From contig FN649727.1 in the NCBI GenBank assembly GCA_000310025.1, positions 2,981,653-3,045,652 on the forward strand: a stretch of 64,000 bases of DNA. The letters are read 5' to 3'. The position numbers were made by a program, and so were the translations under genes. Shown here in pieces: positions 59,418-64,000 of this stretch. The stretch comes from Ectocarpus siliculosus. Taxonomy: Eukaryota > Sar > Phaeophyceae > Ectocarpales > Ectocarpaceae. Below the pieces are notes generated by a model, which saw nothing but the letters and a program-made list of their open reading frames with translations, had not been told where the DNA came from and made no database searches. Numbering within the stretch: the stretch's first letter is position 1; every line of letters begins with the position of its first letter.

Positions 59418-61467
59418 AATCGGAGTTTCGTTGTAGAAGGGAGGTGATGGCTACGTGAGCTTCCACCCACCAAGTCGACCCCTGAAACATCTGACTGCGG
59501 CCGAAGCAGAGAAGGGGCCGCGAGGGGAGGAGGAGGGGCGAGGTGTTGCTCAGGAGGAGAGGGGGACGGGGGGGTGGGGAGGCTCGCGCACGCTCATGGC
59601 TGCATGTGTTGATAACAACAGGGCCAGGGTAGGATGGCCTCTCTAGAATAGAGAGGAAACAGGTAGACCGACAAGCACATATTCATCCCATAACCATCTT
59701 GACAAGGACAACAACAAGTTCGCAACACCACGCAAGGAATTCAGTGGGCTTTTGAAGCATTTCTAAAACCCGAATATACATTTATTTATGCAAGTTGATG
59801 CGATGACGTTGTCTGGAGCGTGTTGTGTAGTGTTTGCTACGAACCTGGTTCAAACTACCAAGTTCTTCAGGGTTAGTTTCCGTACGGTAGGGTCACTTGT
59901 ACGATAATGATTCCCGGTGATTTGTATTTCGCATCGATCGACAAGGGTATAGTACCCGACGTATGCCCCTGCACCGAAACTTAGGGGGGGCGGGGGGAGG
60001 GCAGGCATCTAGAACTCTGTCTATCTATCTGTCTCTTAGTAGTTGTGAAGAAGGCTCACCGACCGGGGCCGATCGCTAGCGTTCGGAGAAGGGGGGGTCA
60101 GGCACCCGTATTTGTTTATGTACTGTTTGGTGTTTCGGCATATGGACCAGCGACACGGCAATAAAGAGGGAGGAAGATGGGGGTAAAACGGAGATCAGAT
60201 GTACCGTTAAGGTATGGGGTGCAGGCATCATGTGAGTGCTATATCCAACCACTTGACAAGCATTCATTGGGTTGATATTAAAAGACCGAACGTGGGCATG
60301 CGCGGGGAACGAAGGTGGAAGCAACTGGTTTGAATAACCAAGCTCGGCAAACATGTCTAATAGGCCATTAGTCTAAGTCTCGCCAAAAGTCGCCGACACG
60401 GAACAAGGTGAGGTTAGTCCTGGTAGGTCGTGTGTAGACTTTGAGGGAAGAGAGTGCTGCACTCTTCTCGCATTAAACCATCCAAGGAAAGAACCGCAAG
60501 AGGGGTGGGTAGGGGGCCTCAGGGATCTCTTCTGTGTGACCACGGATTGATTGGAGCTCCTACCCGGCAGAAATGCTGTGAGCTGTGAGCATTGATAAAA
60601 AGTGATGGAACAAAGAAGCTGTCAGCTCTCAGCGCAAAAAGTGATGAACAAAGAAGCTGTGAGCGGTCAGCGCTGATAAAAAAGTGATGAAAACAACAAA
60701 GAGCAAATCAAACCCGAGCAGGGCTGCTTTGTATCGAACTATTTTTCAAGCTGTTCCTGTCCGACCGTATCCCGAGGTTCTCCAGGGGGAACCGGCAGGA
60801 TGGACTATACTCGCCTACACAAGCCCACGCTCGCCCCATCCAAGCTGGGAAGAGCCTGGAATTCTAGGACCAAAAGGAGATAATCAAGTGCTTATTTTCA
60901 AAAGAAGGAATCCCGGACACGCCAAACACATGTTTTCGCGGCACACTCAAACGTTGTGCCTGCGAGAAGTTTGCATGGGAGCAACGTCTGCGAATGGACT
61001 CGCCCGCTGTTTAAGGCGGTTCGCTCTGCAGAGCGAGCGTAGCACGTTTTGTCCTGGGGCAAGGTCAATTTCGATGAAGGTTCTTAGGTTGTCGAGAAAC
61101 CTTGGTCGAATTCGATTTTCCTGGGGGAGACTGTACAAGAGGCAGCAAGTGGGCTCTTCCTCCGAAAGGACCAACGTCACCAGTTGAGAATGTTGTGCGG
61201 CAAGTGTTCTTCCCACGTCCTGGGTAAAGAACCGACTTGTTGTGAGTCATCTCTTGGTACGCTGTATTTCTCCTCCTTCCGGACGAGAGCGGTCCAGAGT
61301 TATCGTCGCCTCCTGCAACGACCCCCGTCACCGGCACAAACCCTCAACGCACACCACTATACTATTGTTCATTGATCGATCTATCACACACGGCACAGGT
61401 AAAAAAAACAAAAAATTACCGCAATCATGAGATAAAGCACGTTGTACATTCCCGCAGGAGCACTACA
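59418..61467. other. Convergent intergenic region between ABCG and MFS genes
   Basis: About 2 kb holding both 3' ends. It contains the tandem repeat at 60560-60695. An open frame of 167 codons at 60684-61187 (plus) has no recognisable domain and I do not call it a gene. Confidence 0.55.
60560..60695 (+). repeat. Three-copy tandem repeat (about 40-bp units)
   Basis: Units of the form GCTGTGAGC, GATAAAAAGTGATG, AACAAAGAA recur three times with small indels, starting near 60572, 60618 and 60655. Confidence 0.82.
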
Positions 61468-63126
61468 CTATATCAATACTCGGCATGCGCCCTCTCCGTC
61501 CTCATCATCGGCACCACCGTGCTCGGACAGCTGCAGCAAGGCGTTCGTGGACTCGCTGTCGTCGCCAAGCCCTTCGCGTGCTCCCCCCACGTCGAACGCA
61601 AGCCGGTCCGCGCTCCCCCCGCCTGCCGACCCCCCACCGCCTCCTCCTTCCTCGAGCTCTTCGAGAGACTTCCCCATCGTCTCGCGCACGAAGAAGTAGA
61701 TGAACGCCACCGCCAGCACGCTCAGGACGCAGAAGACGGCGTACAGCCCGGCGACGCCGACCTTCTGCTGGTCCCGAGCGGACGGCGACGACGACCCGCC
61801 TCCCGAAGACGGGAGCAACCACTCCCCCATGGCGTCTATCGCCGAGAGGGTGAAGAGGCCGATGAAGAGGTTCGACAGCCAGTTGATGGCCGTGAAGATG
61901 GAGAACGCCTGTGCGCGGATCCTGGACGGGACGATCTCCGTGAGCAGGATCCAGCAGACGGATCCCTGGCCGAGGGAGAAGCCCGAGATGAAGAGGAGAG
62001 TCGCAGCCACCGCCTGTAAGGGCGATGTAGATGTAGTAGACCCGCCAATGAGAAGGGAATGAATGTCGCGACGAGGGGGCAGGCAGGCAGAGAGGCAGAG
62101 AATGATCAAGCGCAGGTTAACTTACAGGGAGCGAGCACAACGAAAAATCAACGCAGCAGCCTGGAGGAATGGGAGGGGGGCGGGGGCGGAGAAGACGGAA
62201 TGTCGCGAAGAGACGAGAGAGGGAGGGAAGGGGGGGGGGTGATACTATCAAGCACAGACCACAAGAGAACGAGGAAAGCACGTTCCGAAAGGAGACGGAA
62301 CGACAAAAAACGCTCAAAAATAGAGAAGAGAGCGATGATCGCAACCGCGGCAAAAGGGAGAGGTGGGCATGATCAAGGACAGACTGGGAGGTGGGGGGGG
62401 GCGGAGCAAAGCGTGGCGGCGAGTAAATGTCTAGCCGAAAAGATGGAGGGGACGAAAGAAAGAGGGGCACTTTCCCGTGAACGCACAAAAGGGTGCGGTG
62501 GGAAAAGGTGTAGGTCTTCGAGTTGTTGAACAGGGTAACGAAAGTATTAGCTCTGTTTGCTATCATAGCGCCCCTTCCCCATATCCACATACCCTTCATA
62601 GCGGAAGCAAAAGACCGCCTTCAAGTATTTCGTATGACGCTGGACGCACCGGAGGAATGACCCCATGCTCATTACGTATTCGAGTAAATAGCAGTCGACT
62701 ACCCCAACCCATGCTGCACCATGAGCAGACCAACGTAGCTCACACGTACACCACAAATAGACTTTGATGATTTTCATCGGCTGGTTCAACCAACACGGAA
62801 TGCGAAATCGCTGGGTAGCAGAGGCCAGCACGACTTTGAAGTCACGACAGAAACAACGCTGATCGTAAAACATTGCCGTGCCTGTGTAACAAAAAATACA
62901 TTGAACGTGAAAAACAATGTCGACAACAGCGGCGGCTCACCAGACATCCCTGTGCCCGCGGCGTCGCGTTGAGCCAAAGCAGCGAGCCGCTCAGGATGGC
63001 CAGGGCGAGGGCCATGACGAGCGTGCCTATCAGCATGAGGCTTCTCCGCCCGGCCTTGTCGACCAGGATCCCGGACACGGAGGTCATCACGACGAGGGTC
63101 AGTCCCACGGAAACGGTCGCCAAAAC
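61468..63126 (-). CDS. Sugar-porter family MFS transporter, C-terminal half (5'-truncated)
   Basis: Membrane transporter for hexoses or related polyols by family. Two minus-strand exons are certain: 62941-63126 and 61468-62013, joined in phase (186 and 546 nt). Exon 1 carries TM7/TM8-like helices around VLATVSVGLTLVVMTSVSG and the family motif DKAGRRSLM. Exon 2 carries helices 10-12, the PSRIRA motif after WILLTEIV, an Ala/Ser/Gly loop, and the end motif RETMGKSLEELEE (PETKG-type), then a Gly/Asp-rich cytosolic tail to the stop. The N-terminal six helices are absent; they should lie beyond the right edge, because 63127-64000 shows no matching exon. Convergent with the ABCG gene. Confidence 0.88.
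62014..62940 (-). other. Intron of the MFS transporter
   Basis: Between the two coding exons; AG-rich on the plus strand at 62165-62410 (polypyrimidine on the coding strand). No other gene is supported inside it. Confidence 0.7.
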
Positions 63127-64000
63127 CTGCACATGCAATTTTTTTTTTTTGCGGCAGTGCGAGTTGGTCCCCTCACGTTAGAACGGCGGTGGTGGCGACA
63201 GTGAGAACACACACCGTTCATAGGTCGAATCATGTGTTGAGTATCAACGGTACGCCACGCTGTCGAAAGAGAAAAGCCCGGCTTGTCCTCGGCCAAGATA
63301 AAATCTCTGCCCGCTGTGTCACACATGTCGACTGCCAGGAAACTCAAAGCAGTCATAACGAGATTCGTGTCTATCAGTGTCACGCCAAAGCGAAAAAAAA
63401 GGACCGAGTGAATTGAAAAACATCGAACTGGCTGACGACGTGCGGACTGCGCAGATACGTCATCAAGGGGATGCGGCGAAGCCGTGCTGTCCTGGGTCGA
63501 GAGTTCGCGATATCGGACGCCAGGAGAAAGAAGGGGGCTGCTGAAGCCAAAACGAACACCCGTTCGAGGTTTGGACTGCCCCGCAAAAGCACTCTCGCGT
63601 CATACAAGTCCTACGCGTATTATCGGCTAGCACGTAGAGCCGCGGCGCAGACAACACCCAAAAACCGTCATCGTCGAGAAGCTGACCGAAGCCACCTTGA
63701 AAAGAAGTTTCTCACTAGACACGGAATGTATAGCACCAGGGCATGGTCTAGACACGTTCTGGAAACGTTGGTTGCTCTCGGCACTAACACTGATTGCGGT
63801 ATATCGCCCGACCCCAATTGCAATTCGGGCTATAACCTTAAACCTTATTCCTTACCCTAAGCCAACTCTTTGTTTTGTCTGCTTTGCTTCTTGGCACGTT
63901 CAACCCTCCTGTTCTTCGCACCCAAACTAAGCAAGCCGACGCGCGCTGAACGATAAGAAAAAACACACGGGAAATTTTCCGATGACTACCACTGTACACG
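63127..64000. other. Right edge, presumed intron of the MFS transporter
   Basis: No transporter-like helix or splice-bounded exon was recognised. A minus-strand stretch at about 63430-63480 (LMTYLRSPHVVSQF) is open but not conserved in a way I can support. Confidence 0.45.

Noticed and set aside
60684-61187. 167-codon plus-strand open frame
   Set aside because: No similarity that I recognise and it starts within a repeat; not supported as a gene.
1-64000. tRNA, rRNA or other structured RNA genes
   Set aside because: No cloverleaf B-box/A-box pair or rRNA core sequence was noticed on reading; a covariance-model search would be needed to exclude small ones.

Overview
The window is nuclear DNA of a multicellular-type eukaryote with very intron-rich genes. 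Exons are mostly 40-400 bp and are separated by introns of about 0.2-2 kb with GT-AG (occasionally GC-AG) borders, strings of C/G homopolymer and CAA/CAG/GT microsatellites, and one 100-base assembly gap (30273-30372). The protein families (PMCA-type Ca2+-ATPase, AP2-domain protein, ABCG transporter with stramenopile-like NBDs) and the striking alternation of coding strand from gene to gene point to a brown alga, most likely Ectocarpus or a relative. That assignment is inference from gene content and architecture, not from a database match.

Layout (strand in brackets): 261-9014 [-] autoinhibited/PMCA-type P-type Ca2+-ATPase, 13 exons seen, C-terminal part beyond the left edge; 10066-14502 [+] classical short-chain dehydrogenase/reductase, 7 exons, complete; 15511-18666 [-] class I protein methyltransferase of the METTL21/FAM86 type; 18921-28633 [+] SDA1, a 60S ribosome biogenesis/nuclear export factor, 16 exons, 766 aa, complete; about 30658-30838 [-] an orphan exon next to the assembly gap that resembles the start of a MutS/MSH1 mismatch-recognition domain; 32986-35383 [-] AP2/ERF-domain protein with a very long low-complexity tail; 35598-59417 [+] ABCG-family transporter with two NBD-TMD halves (19 + 13 exons placed); 61468-63126 [-] C-terminal half of a sugar-porter MFS transporter whose N-terminal half lies beyond the right edge.

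The seven confident genes alternate -,+,-,+,-,+,-. Head-to-head pairs (ATPase/SDR, methyltransferase/SDA1 with only 254 bp between start codons, AP2/ABCG) therefore share short divergent promoter regions, and the others converge. There is no operon-like logic. By function the window combines three membrane transporters, one metabolic oxidoreductase, two nuclear/ribosome-related proteins and one transcription factor.

The least ordinary material lies in the introns and intergenic DNA. It includes tandem copies of exon-intron 5' splice junctions (ATPase exon ending at 3475, three copies; SDA1 exon ending at 24830, two copies) and a 1.35-kb element with 33-bp terminal inverted repeats flanked by TA (31548-32895). 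A dispersed and tandem repeat sits in introns of both SDA1 and the ABCG gene, and a short repeat family containing GCTAACCGGCTGACCGATGA lies in the sense orientation inside introns of two genes. An exact 11-mer TACAGCAGTAC occurs five times, and three introns appear to use GC-AG borders.
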